Source of the DNA: OCS116 cluster bacterium AG-390-A19
GTDB taxonomy: Bacteria > Pseudomonadota > Alphaproteobacteria > MED-G09
Assembly: GCA_003278145.1 (NCBI GenBank)
Contig: QCGV01000004.1
Coordinates: forward strand, 35,620 to 99,619
Length of the DNA stretch: 64,000 bases
Reading direction: 5' to 3'
In this document: positions 1 to 9,181 of the stretch, piece after piece
How positions within the stretch are numbered: the stretch's first letter is position 1
Layout: each line of letters starts with the position of its first letter
The notes under the pieces: generated by a model
Told to the model about the DNA's origin: nothing
Databases searched by the model: none
The model's input: the letters and a program-made list of their open reading frames with translations, nothing else
Position numbers and translations under genes: made by a program

Positions 1-392
1 GATCTGATAAAAATAGAAAAAAAATGGCTGTTTTTTCTGACGAAAAGTATAAATCAAAAAAAGCTGTTACACATTGGAAGGTATTAAAAAAGAATAATGA
101 AAATAATTTAGCTTTAATTGAGTGTAATTTGGAAACCGGTAGAACTCATCAAATTAGAGTTCATTTAGATCACATTTCTCATCCTATACTAGGCGATCCC
201 TTATATGGATATGGATATAAAACAAGAATTAATAAACTTAAATCATCTGTTAAAATATTAGTAGAAAAACAAGGAAATTCTCAGGCTCTACACGCCTATA
301 AACTTGGATTTGAGCATCCATCAACTGGTGAAAAATTGATTTTTGAAACCGATCCCCCCGAAAATATGAAAAGTATTATAGAATCTTTTTAA
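1..392 (+). CDS. rluD: RluA/RluD-family 23S rRNA pseudouridine synthase, C-terminal part (5' truncated by window edge)
   Basis: The reading frame is open from base 3, so this is the 3' end of a longer gene cut by the window edge; the ATG at 24 is internal. The visible part carries the RluA-family C-terminal signature GRTHQIRVHL followed by HPILGDPLYG, then an ALHAYKLGFEHP stretch typical of RluD-like enzymes. These enzymes isomerise uridines in 23S rRNA. The N-terminal S4 domain and the catalytic HRLDxxTSG region lie outside the window. In alphaproteobacteria this gene is commonly next to rpoH, as here (63 bp apart). RluD rather than RluC is inferred from that neighbourhood. Confidence 0.8.
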   Translation, partial: SDKNRKKMAVFSDEKYKSKKAVTHWKVLKKNNENNLALIECNLETGRTHQIRVHLDHISHPILGDPLYGYGYKTRINKLKSSVKILVEKQGNSQALHAYKLGFEHPSTGEKLIFETDPPENMKSIIESF

Positions 393-401
393 TTAGAACC
401 C

Positions 402-432
402 TTTACATACATCAAGAAAATAACCATATAAT
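402..432 (+). promoter_or_regulatory. Candidate sigma-70-type promoter of rpoH
   Basis: TTTACA at 402-407 and a perfect TATAAT at 427-432 are separated by 19 bp, slightly longer than ideal. The -10 box ends 23 bp before the rpoH ATG, and a GAGG ribosome-binding site (447-450) follows. Read by eye only; no start site is proven. Confidence 0.4.
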
Positions 433-455
433 GTATATACTTATATGAGGATATT

Positions 456-1334
456 ATGAATCTTCCTGTCTTATCAGGTGAAGTTGGCTTAAAAAACTAT
501 CTTGAGGAAATTAAAAAATTTCCTATGCTTAGCGCAGATGAAGAATATACGCTAGCAAATAGATGGAGAGTCCATAAAGATACTGATGCAGCACATACTC
601 TTGTTACAAGTCATTTAAGGTTGGTAGCAAAAATTGCAATGGGCTATAGAGGGTATGGTCTTCCTATAACTGATATTATATCTGAGGGAAATATAGGATT
701 GATGCAAGCTGCTCAAAAATTTGATCCAGAGAAAGGCTTTAGATTAACTACTTACGCAATGTGGTGGATTAAAGCAGCTATGCAGGAATATATTCTTAGG
801 TCATGGTCTCTGGTTAAAATTGGAACTACTGCAATACAAAAGAAGCTATTCTTTAATCTTCGAAGTGCTAAAAATAGAATACAGGCTTATGAAGAAGGAG
901 ATTTAAAACCAGAAAATTTAAAAAAAATATCTGATCAACTTAATGTACCAGAAAAAGAGGTCATTAATATGAATAGAAGACTATCTGGAGGAGATCCCTC
1001 TTTAAATTCTCCAGTATCCGATAGTGAACAAACTCTCGAGTGGCAAGATTGGTTGGTTGCTGACGAACCAAATCAAGAGGAAAGCTATTCTGATCAAGAA
1101 GAGGATACTCTAAGAAAGGAACTGATTAATGACTCACTATTGGTTTTGAACGAGAGAGAGTTAGATATTATTCAAACAAGGCGATTAAACGATAATCCCT
1201 CAACGCTTGAAGAGTTAAGTTCTAAATATGATATTAGTAGAGAGCGCGTGAGGCAAATTGAGGTTAGAGCGCTTGAAAAAATGAAGGAGAGCTTAGAAAA
1301 AAGTATGAGAGAACGAAATATTATTGATATTTAA
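456..1334 (+). CDS. rpoH: RNA polymerase heat-shock sigma factor RpoH (sigma-32)
   Basis: A 292-aa group-3 sigma-70 factor that directs RNA polymerase to heat-shock promoters. Region 2 is plain: LVTSHLRLVAKIAMGYRGYG, then the RpoH-specific FDPEKGFRLTTYAMWWIKAA (regions 2.3-2.4). The region around QKKLFFNLR corresponds to the RpoH box. Region 4 (YDISRERVRQIEVRALEKM) provides the -35-binding helix-turn-helix. Length matches the family (about 285-300 aa). The ATG has GAGG 5 bp upstream. FtsH, which degrades sigma-32 in E. coli, is encoded at 10.6-12.5 kb in the same window. The gene ends 4 bp inside the convergent thiamine operon. Confidence 0.96.
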   Translation: MNLPVLSGEVGLKNYLEEIKKFPMLSADEEYTLANRWRVHKDTDAAHTLVTSHLRLVAKIAMGYRGYGLPITDIISEGNIGLMQAAQKFDPEKGFRLTTYAMWWIKAAMQEYILRSWSLVKIGTTAIQKKLFFNLRSAKNRIQAYEEGDLKPENLKKISDQLNVPEKEVINMNRRLSGGDPSLNSPVSDSEQTLEWQDWLVADEPNQEESYSDQEEDTLRKELINDSLLVLNERELDIIQTRRLNDNPSTLEELSSKYDISRERVRQIEVRALEKMKESLEKSMRERNIIDI

Positions 1335-2062
1335 TTATTATCAATCTCATACCAAAGATCATTAATAATATTAATAAGCTCGTCTAAAAAAAAATTTTCC
1401 TTATCTTGTAATCCAATTGAATGTAAATCATATTTTTTATGACCAAAGCCTGCAAACTCCCAATCAATTATCTTCATACCTTTATTAGTTTTAATAATGT
1501 TAGATGGATTTAAATCATGATGACAAAGCACAGGTGACCAGTTTTCATTTTGAAATTCTTCTAGTAAAGGATAAAATTCCTTAAGTTTTTTTACTAATTG
1601 ATTGTTAATTATTGATTTATCAAAAGCTACTTTCTCATACTTTCTAATATGTTCTAAGTAATCAAACTTTGGTAATTCAATTTTAATTTTTTGATAGTCA
1701 TTAATTATATTTTTAAGAGTTTTTTTATCATACAATGATAACTCATTAGATTTACATTCTGAGCCATCAATAAACTCGGTAATTAAAAAATTATACTCAG
1801 GGTCAGAAAAAATTATCTTAGGTGCTATTCCAATTTCTTTAATAGCATTTAAAATTTTAACTTCATTTCTTCTGTTAATATTAAATTGATTACTTTTTGA
1901 CGAATTTATTCTTAAAACATATTTTCTTTTATTTTCTATATCATTAATTATAAAGCTATTATTAACCTTTCCATTTTTAAGTTCATCAAAAGTAATTTTT
2001 TTTAAATTAAGATTTAGGTCTGTTTTTTCTATTAGTGCAATTAATTGATTATTTTTGTTCAT
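1331..2062 (-). CDS. Aminoglycoside-phosphotransferase/choline-kinase-fold kinase, probable thiamine kinase
   Basis: A 243-aa protein of the APH/choline kinase fold. The catalytic loop HHDLNPSNI is at residues 181-189 and the metal-binding IIDWEF segment at 198-203; the N-lobe Lys region is around residues 45-52 (KRKYVLRI). It overlaps the upstream PnuC-type permease by 14 bp and is the last gene of a TPP-riboswitch operon. Phosphorylation of imported thiamine is therefore the best guess (YcfN/ThiK-like role). The family also includes choline and ethanolamine kinases, so substrate is inferred from context. The 3' end overlaps the convergent rpoH by 4 bp. Confidence 0.75.
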   Translation of the reverse strand: MNKNNQLIALIEKTDLNLNLKKITFDELKNGKVNNSFIINDIENKRKYVLRINSSKSNQFNINRRNEVKILNAIKEIGIAPKIIFSDPEYNFLITEFIDGSECKSNELSLYDKKTLKNIINDYQKIKIELPKFDYLEHIRKYEKVAFDKSIINNQLVKKLKEFYPLLEEFQNENWSPVLCHHDLNPSNIIKTNKGMKIIDWEFAGFGHKKYDLHSIGLQDKENFFLDELINIINDLWYEIDNN

Positions 2063-2603
2063 AATAAGATTTTCGCCACTTTATAAACCCTAATATTGAT
2101 ATTACTTGATAGCCAAAAAGTAGCAATGCAGTTAAATAAAGCTCTTTTTCAAAATTCAAGAAAATACCTACGCTGTTAATTGCTATCCAGTAAAGCCAAT
2201 TGGATAGAATTTTTTGTGTAACCATATAAGTCGTGAAAACAGAACCCCATGTAGTGAATGAATCAAGATAAGGTCTTGCCGCTTCCGTATTATTTAAAAG
2301 AAAACCAGATGCAAGAGTAAAAAATAAAATAATAAATATGGAGATGAAATGTATATTAAATGACCATTCCTTAACCGGTAAATCGATTTCATTTTTTTTA
2401 TTATTCCAATTTACCCATCCATAAATCGCCATTAATAAATAGTAAATATTAAGAATGGACTCCATATATAAAGAAACATCCCAATATAAAAAAGTATAAA
2501 TTGCCGTACTAAAAAAAGCTGCATACCAACATAAAATATTTTGCCTTACAGCTAATATTAAATAAGTAATTGCAAAAATAACTGCAAAAATCTCTAGAAG
2601 CAT
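2049..2603 (-). CDS. pnuC: PnuC-family vitamin transporter, probable thiamine permease (PnuT)
   Basis: A PnuC-family inner-membrane permease of 184 aa with about six to seven hydrophobic helices and the family's aromatic-rich segments (WYAAFFSTAIYTFLYWD, then IYYLLMAIYGWVNW). PnuC proteins move uncharged vitamin precursors by facilitated diffusion, trapped by a cytoplasmic kinase. Here the kinase gene overlaps the 3' end and the operon is under a TPP riboswitch, so thiamine (PnuT) is more likely than nicotinamide riboside. GTG (2606) and ATG (2603) are adjacent; ATG is preferred because AAGAG lies 8 bp upstream. The TonB-receptor stop is 13 bp upstream. Confidence 0.85.
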   Translation of the reverse strand: MLLEIFAVIFAITYLILAVRQNILCWYAAFFSTAIYTFLYWDVSLYMESILNIYYLLMAIYGWVNWNNKKNEIDLPVKEWSFNIHFISIFIILFFTLASGFLLNNTEAARPYLDSFTTWGSVFTTYMVTQKILSNWLYWIAINSVGIFLNFEKELYLTALLLFGYQVISILGFIKWRKSYYEQK

Positions 2604-2616
2604 CACTTAAGCTCTT

Positions 2617-4815
2617 TTAAAAAATTTTTTTTCCATTAATACCAAAAATTCTTGGAGCGGCATACTGGTTATACTGTTCAGTTACATAAAATTTTCTTGG
2701 ATCGTTCCCAAAGCTACCAAAACCTCTTGTCTGAAAATCTTCATCAGTAATATTTTTTCCATAAAAATTTAATTCATATGAATCTTTCTTATAACCTATT
2801 ACAAAATTAAAGAGACTGTAATTATCAGATTTTGAATTATGCCTATCGGAAAAGTAAAATTCATCCTTTGCTTCAAAATTCAAGTTTAAGAATAAATATT
2901 CACTTAAATTGTAATTTAATGACAAATTAAATTGATATTTTGGAGCATGTGACTGCTCTCTTCCAGATAGATCATAACCTGTTCCATTTGATGGATCAGC
3001 GTTGATATGAGAATAGCTTATAAAATTTTTAAACTCAGTCTCTAGAATTCCTAAACTTGAAAAAATTTCTAATTTATTATTAGGTATTAATAGAAGCTCT
3101 AACTCTATACCATAATTACTTCCTGAAGCAGCATTACCAATATAATCTGAGAAACTGCATGGACAATCTCCACCTTCAATTCCACTTTCTATAGAAGTAA
3201 CTAAACTTTGTTTGGTTTGAACATCATCTCGATCTTGATAAAAAATAGATGTCTGTAAAAAAATAGTTTTGTTTTGATTATTTGCTTTTATACCTAGTTC
3301 ATAATTCCACATTGTTTCAGAATCATAATTAAGATTCTGTTCATTTATATTACCTTCAATATTTACACCACCTGGCTTATAACCCCTTGATAATAGTCCG
3401 TAAATCATTAGGTTTTCAGTTAATTGAGCTTGTAAAGAAACTTTACCACCCCAAAAATTTTCAGATCTTGAATAATTATTTTCAAAAAGGCAACTTTCTG
3501 GCTTGGGATAAATTGCAATACAATAAAAACCTTCCGGAGCAGGTCCATTATTATCAATATAATCGGCTTTCCTTTCTTCAAACCTTAAACCAGCTTGTAA
3601 TTTTATATTATTTGTAAAGTTATTGGTAAATTGACCATAAATTGCTGAATTTCTTGTATCAAAAGAACTTTTGAAATCATTTTCTAAATAAGTATATTGT
3701 CTTATTAGGTTTATGTCTTGGTCCCTATTGTACAAACCAATTACCCAATTAATGTTTTTAAAACTCGAGATATAACGTAAATCTATAGTATGATTTTCAT
3801 TATCACGATTAAAGCTATCAAAAGAAGAATACCACCAATCAAAACCAAATAACTTTGAATCACACGGAGTATTATTGCAAATTCCTGTATTACTCCAGTC
3901 TTCATCATAAGCATAACCAAGTTTTGAGTCAGCAAAGCTTCCTAAAAGTTCAATTATATCATTATTTTTAAGAGTCTTTTCAAATTTAACAGATGCTGCA
4001 GTAGTTTTCTGTCTATCGTAACCAGGTTCATCGGAGTATGTTACTCGTGTATTATCAAGACTAAAAGCATCATAACCATTATCAATATCGGCATAAAAAA
4101 TACTTAATGTTAATTTGGTAGTATCAAAATCTTTTATAAATTTTGCTCTAGCAATTGTCTCGTCAATATTATTGGTGTCATCTCGATTTAAATATATATT
4201 TTTAATAAAACCATCATTTTTAGAATTTTTAAGTCCTAGCCTATAACCAAAGTTTTTATCATTTGTGTCACTAATAATTACCCCAATATCACTTCCTCCA
4301 AATTCTGAAATTGATCCAGAAACTTCTGAATAAAAATCTTCGGTTGGATTATTGCCTACAATATTTATAAGTCCCGCTAATGCATTTGCACCATAAAGGG
4401 TACCTTGAGGTCCTCTAAGAATTTCTACTTGCTTAATATCAAATGTTGAAGCTCCCAAAGCAATACCTGTAAAATCAATTCCATCTATAATAACCCCAAC
4501 AGAATAATTTACTGGTTCTGTAAATTCACTTCTCTCCCCAATACCTCGCACTTGATAAAACTTTCCTCGCGAAGCACCGGTAGAATAATTAATATTAGGA
4601 GCTAAAAAGAGTAAATCTTCCAAATGATTAGCACTTCTTCTAAAAATATCATTCTCTGTAATTACAGAAATACTTGATGATAAATTATATGAGTCTACAT
4701 CATTAAATTCAGCAGTTACAATAATCTCATCAATAGTTGACTCGGTTAGAGTCTCTTGAGCTAACAAAAAAGTAGTATTAAAAATTAGCACACAAAAATA
4801 AAATAAATTCTTCAT
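2617..4815 (-). CDS. TonB-dependent outer-membrane receptor, probable thiamine/thiamine-precursor uptake
   Basis: A 732-aa TonB-dependent receptor. Residues 1-19 form a signal peptide ending in LLAQ. A TonB box (DEIIVTAE) is at 29-36, the plug domain covers about residues 45-165 (with ILRGPQGTLYG), and a beta-barrel ends in a terminal Phe. It imports a ligand across the outer membrane using TonB energy. The leader is a TPP riboswitch, so thiamine or a precursor is the likely cargo, passed on to the PnuC-type permease and kinase encoded downstream. A strong GGAG lies 7 bp before the ATG. The TonB/ExbBD partners are not in this window. SAR11 genomes usually lack such receptors, which is a taxonomic hint. 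Confidence 0.9.
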   Translation of the reverse strand: MKNLFYFCVLIFNTTFLLAQETLTESTIDEIIVTAEFNDVDSYNLSSSISVITENDIFRRSANHLEDLLFLAPNINYSTGASRGKFYQVRGIGERSEFTEPVNYSVGVIIDGIDFTGIALGASTFDIKQVEILRGPQGTLYGANALAGLINIVGNNPTEDFYSEVSGSISEFGGSDIGVIISDTNDKNFGYRLGLKNSKNDGFIKNIYLNRDDTNNIDETIARAKFIKDFDTTKLTLSIFYADIDNGYDAFSLDNTRVTYSDEPGYDRQKTTAASVKFEKTLKNNDIIELLGSFADSKLGYAYDEDWSNTGICNNTPCDSKLFGFDWWYSSFDSFNRDNENHTIDLRYISSFKNINWVIGLYNRDQDINLIRQYTYLENDFKSSFDTRNSAIYGQFTNNFTNNIKLQAGLRFEERKADYIDNNGPAPEGFYCIAIYPKPESCLFENNYSRSENFWGGKVSLQAQLTENLMIYGLLSRGYKPGGVNIEGNINEQNLNYDSETMWNYELGIKANNQNKTIFLQTSIFYQDRDDVQTKQSLVTSIESGIEGGDCPCSFSDYIGNAASGSNYGIELELLLIPNNKLEIFSSLGILETEFKNFISYSHINADPSNGTGYDLSGREQSHAPKYQFNLSLNYNLSEYLFLNLNFEAKDEFYFSDRHNSKSDNYSLFNFVIGYKKDSYELNFYGKNITDEDFQTRGFGSFGNDPRKFYVTEQYNQYAAPRIFGINGKKIF

Positions 4816-4821
4816 TAAATA

Positions 4822-4869
4822 CTCCTACAAATTATATTATGCAGAAACGATTAATGTATGGCTGTAGAG
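4822..4869 (-). promoter_or_regulatory. Possible expression platform of the TPP riboswitch (SD / anti-SD pair)
   Basis: On the minus strand the Shine-Dalgarno segment GTAGGAG (plus 4822-4828) can pair with CTCTAC just after the aptamer (plus 4864-4869), with one bulged G. No GC hairpin with a U-run is seen between aptamer and start codon. Translational control by ribosome-site masking is therefore more likely than termination. This pairing is inference from inspection. Confidence 0.35.
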
Positions 4870-4870
4870 A

Positions 4871-4958
4871 AAAATCCATTCCTACGCCGGAATTAACCGG
4901 ATCAGGTTCAAAGGGATTGGTAATTTCCATCTCAGCCAATAGGCACCCCTTGGACATT
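4871..4958 (-). promoter_or_regulatory. TPP riboswitch (THI box) aptamer
   Basis: Read on the minus strand, the segment has the THI-box core: GGGGTGCC, then CTGAGA, then CCCTTTGAACCTGATC, then CCGGCGTAGG. P1 can close through TCCA/TGGA at the two ends. These elements bind thiamine pyrophosphate (Rfam TPP family). It sits 56 bp upstream of the TonB-receptor ATG in the same orientation, so it should repress the three-gene uptake operon when TPP is abundant. Confidence 0.95.
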
Positions 4959-4982
4959 TATCTTGTTATAATGGTTTAATGA

Positions 4983-4994
4983 TGCTTGCAAGCA
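4983..4994. repeat. 12-bp perfect palindrome between purA and the TPP riboswitch
   Basis: TGCTTGCAAGCA is its own reverse complement. It lies 4 bp past the purA stop codon and just upstream of a TATAAC-like -10 for the thiamine operon (plus 4966-4971). It may be an operator, or only a weak purA 3' hairpin; it has no U-run directly after it. Confidence 0.4.
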
Positions 4995-4998
4995 AAAT

Positions 4999-6303
<1,305 letters not shown>

Positions 6304-6306
6304 TTA

Positions 6307-7893
6307 TTACATAATATTAAAATTAAGACTTTTAACATTTACTACTGAATCAAGTTTTTTTACTTCACTAATTACTTTTTCATTTACAGGACTATCAATA
6401 CCAATAAGGGCCATAGCATCTTTCAATGGCGCAGTTCTTCCTAAATTGAAACTTGCGATATTTATACCTTCATTTCCTAAAATATTACCTAAACTTCCTA
6501 TTAATCCGGGGACATCATTATTAGTAACATAAAGCATATTTGCCATTAACTCAGCTTCTAAATTTATTCCATTAATTTGGACAATTCGTGGTTTACCATC
6601 TGAGAAAGTAGTTCCACCAATTGAAAAAGTTTCCTTCTTAGATAATAAATTAATACGAATATAACTTTCATAAGCACTATATTCATCTTTTTTTGTCTCA
6701 GTAATTGCAATACCTTTGTCTCTAGCTATTGAAGGAGCGCTAACCATATTTATATCTGGGAATGACGCATTTAAAATACCAGCAACAGCAGCAGATGTTA
6801 TTGGTGAACAATTATAATTTGAAACATCCCCAACATAATCTATTGAAATTTCATGATAATCAGAAGGCATTAATTGTCCTGCAAACAATCCTAGTTGTTC
6901 CGACACTTTTGTAAATGGTTTCAAAACTGGAGCTTCACTTGCGCTTATTGATGGCATATTAATAGCATTTGAAACAGCCCCAGTTGTTAAAAAATCTGAC
7001 ATCTGATCAGCAACCTGAAGGGCAACATTTTCTTGAGCCTCAAGTGTTGATGCTCCTAAATGAGGTGTACAAATAACTTCTTCCATACCAAAGAAAATAC
7101 TATCAGTAGCAGGTTCTACTTCAAAAACGTCAATTGCTGCACCAGATACTTTTCCATTTTCAATATATTTTTTTAAAGCCTTCTCATCAACTAGCCCACC
7201 TCTTGCACAATTAACAATTCGAACACCATCCTTACATTTTTCAAGAGAATCTTTGTTGATTATGTTTGCAGTTTGATCAGTCATAGGAACATGTAAGGTG
7301 ATAATGTCGCTTGATGAGAGAAGCTCATCGAATTCTACTTTTCTTACCTGAAGTTCTACGGCCTTTTCTTCTGTTAAAAAGGGATCATATGCCAAAACTT
7401 TCATTTTTAATCCAAGAGCTCTGTCAGCGACTATAGATCCAATATTCCCACACCCAATAAGACCTAGAGTTTTACCTGTAATTTCGGTACCCATATATTT
7501 TGATTTTTCCCATTTACCGCTATGAGTAGACTCATTAGCTTGGGGGATATTTCTTACAAGTGACATTATTAATGAAATAGCATGTTCAGCAGTTGTAATT
7601 GCATTTCCAAAAGGAGTATTCATAACTGCAACACCTTTTGATGTAGCATAAGGAATATCTACATTATCTACGCCAATACCTGCTCTTCCAACTACTTTAA
7701 GGTTACTTGCTGCATCAAGTACTTTTTGAGTTACTTTTGTTGAAGATCTTATAGCTAAACCATCATAATTAGCTATTATTTTAATTAGCTCATCTCTTTC
7801 AAGGCCTGTTATAACATCAACCTCAATACCACGTTCAGTAAAGATTTTTTCAGCTTTAGGACTTAATTTATCAGAAATTAATACTTTAGGCAT
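6307..7893 (-). CDS. serA: D-3-phosphoglycerate dehydrogenase
   Basis: First enzyme of serine synthesis, oxidising 3-phosphoglycerate to phosphohydroxypyruvate with NAD. The 528-aa protein is the long three-domain form. The 2-hydroxyacid dehydrogenase domain has the NAD fold LGLIGCGNIGS, the arginine motif NCARGGLVDE and the catalytic His in TPHLGAST. An intervening domain and a C-terminal ACT domain (NNDVPGLIGSLGNILG) follow, the latter usually for serine feedback. The ATG at 7893 is chosen over an upstream TTG because AAGGAG sits 6 bp before it. It lies 10 bp downstream of serC, its pathway partner. Confidence 0.96.
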   Translation of the reverse strand: MPKVLISDKLSPKAEKIFTERGIEVDVITGLERDELIKIIANYDGLAIRSSTKVTQKVLDAASNLKVVGRAGIGVDNVDIPYATSKGVAVMNTPFGNAITTAEHAISLIMSLVRNIPQANESTHSGKWEKSKYMGTEITGKTLGLIGCGNIGSIVADRALGLKMKVLAYDPFLTEEKAVELQVRKVEFDELLSSSDIITLHVPMTDQTANIINKDSLEKCKDGVRIVNCARGGLVDEKALKKYIENGKVSGAAIDVFEVEPATDSIFFGMEEVICTPHLGASTLEAQENVALQVADQMSDFLTTGAVSNAINMPSISASEAPVLKPFTKVSEQLGLFAGQLMPSDYHEISIDYVGDVSNYNCSPITSAAVAGILNASFPDINMVSAPSIARDKGIAITETKKDEYSAYESYIRINLLSKKETFSIGGTTFSDGKPRIVQINGINLEAELMANMLYVTNNDVPGLIGSLGNILGNEGINIASFNLGRTAPLKDAMALIGIDSPVNEKVISEVKKLDSVVNVKSLNFNIM

Positions 7894-7903
7894 TATCAAC
7901 TCC

Positions 7904-9073
7904 TTAATTACTATCGATATTAGTTAATGCTTGCTTATAAGCCCAATCTATCCATGGTAAAAGTTTCTCAACATCAGAACTTTCAACGGTAGCACCTGTC
8001 CATATTCTCAGACCAGGTGGAGCACTTCGGTGATTAACAATATCAAATGCTACTTCTTCTTTTTCAAGAAAAAGACCTATCTCTTTAGCAAATTTTCTTT
8101 GCCATTCTTCACCTTTATTTACTATTTCTTCTTTTTTAAACTTTAGACAAACAGAAGTATTTGATCGATACTCAATATTATCGCATAAAAAATCAAAAAA
8201 ATCTGACTGCGCAATCCAATTTTCTATATTTGAAAGGCTCTCGTTAGCTCTAGTAATACAAGTACTTAAGCCACCAATTTCTTCAACCCAACCCAAAACA
8301 TCTAAATAATCCTCCACACAAAGCATTGAGGGGGTATTTAAAGTTTCACCTCTAAAAACACCTTCTATAATTTTATTTTCTTTTGTTAATCTAAAAATTT
8401 TAGGAATAGGCCATGCAGGAGAAAAACTTTCTAAATGATTTAGAGCTTTTGGACTTAATACAATAATTCCGTGAGCTGCTTCCCCACCAAGAACTTTTTG
8501 CCAACTATATGTGACAACATCTAGCTTAGCCCATTCAACTTCTTGTGCAAAAACTGCAGATGTTGCATCACAAAGAACTAATCCTTCTCGTTCATCAGGT
8601 ATCCAATCTGCATCAGGAACTTTAACCCCAGCGGTAGTTCCGTTCCAGGTAAATATAACATCATTATCAAAATTAACTTTTGAAAGATCAGGTAAATGAC
8701 CAAAATCAGCAGTATGAGGTTTTGAGTTTGGAATTTTTAGTTGCTCTATAATATCTTTTTTCCAATCATTACCAAAAACTTCCCATGCCAAAATTTCAAC
8801 TGGTTTTGATCCTAATAAATTCCACATCGCCATTTCAATAGCACCAGTATCAGATCCAGCAACAATTCCAACCTTATACCCCTCAGGGATTCCCAAGATA
8901 TCTATTGTTTTATCAATAGCATCCTTTAACTTGATCTTACCTTCTTTACTTCTGTGACTTCTGCCTAAGAGAGCGTTATCAAGAGAATTAACACTCCATC
9001 CTGGTCTTTTTGTACAAGGACCTGACGAAAAATTTATACACGCAGGCTTGCTTATTGGTTTTTCATTTATCAT
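7904..9073 (-). CDS. serC: Phosphoserine aminotransferase
   Basis: A PLP-dependent class V aminotransferase of 389 aa that converts 3-phosphohydroxypyruvate and glutamate to phosphoserine (also used in PLP synthesis). It is the alphaproteobacterial/archaeal-type SerC: N-terminal NFSSGPCTKRPGW and LGRSHRSKEGK, with the PLP lysine in SWQKVLGGEAAHG. It is followed at once by serA. The leader folds into several hairpins, one enclosing the ribosome-binding site (GGAAGGA), so expression is probably regulated at the RNA level. Confidence 0.95.
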   Translation of the reverse strand: MINEKPISKPACINFSSGPCTKRPGWSVNSLDNALLGRSHRSKEGKIKLKDAIDKTIDILGIPEGYKVGIVAGSDTGAIEMAMWNLLGSKPVEILAWEVFGNDWKKDIIEQLKIPNSKPHTADFGHLPDLSKVNFDNDVIFTWNGTTAGVKVPDADWIPDEREGLVLCDATSAVFAQEVEWAKLDVVTYSWQKVLGGEAAHGIIVLSPKALNHLESFSPAWPIPKIFRLTKENKIIEGVFRGETLNTPSMLCVEDYLDVLGWVEEIGGLSTCITRANESLSNIENWIAQSDFFDFLCDNIEYRSNTSVCLKFKKEEIVNKGEEWQRKFAKEIGLFLEKEEVAFDIVNHRSAPPGLRIWTGATVESSDVEKLLPWIDWAYKQALTNIDSN

Positions 9074-9131
9074 TTTACTCTATCCTTCCAGATAGTTGCC
9101 CCCCGTTGGGGAGGGGTAACCCACTTATGGG
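9074..9131 (-). promoter_or_regulatory. Structured leader upstream of serC, candidate alphaproteobacterial serC RNA motif
   Basis: On the minus strand three consecutive hairpins lie between glmM and serC. CCCA/TGGG is at plus 9120-9131. A G/C-rich CTCCCC/GGGGGG stem with a 3-nt loop is at 9099-9113. CTATC/GATAG at 9080-9095 has the SD (GGAAGGA) in its loop and 3' arm. G/C-rich blocks like these stand out in this AT-rich DNA. A conserved serC leader motif has been described in alphaproteobacteria by comparative genomics; that this is the same motif is inferred from position and structure, not tested. Confidence 0.6.
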
Positions 9132-9181
9132 AATATAATCTATGAAAGTTTTAGTCAAATAAAATTTACAGTTAAGAGGAT

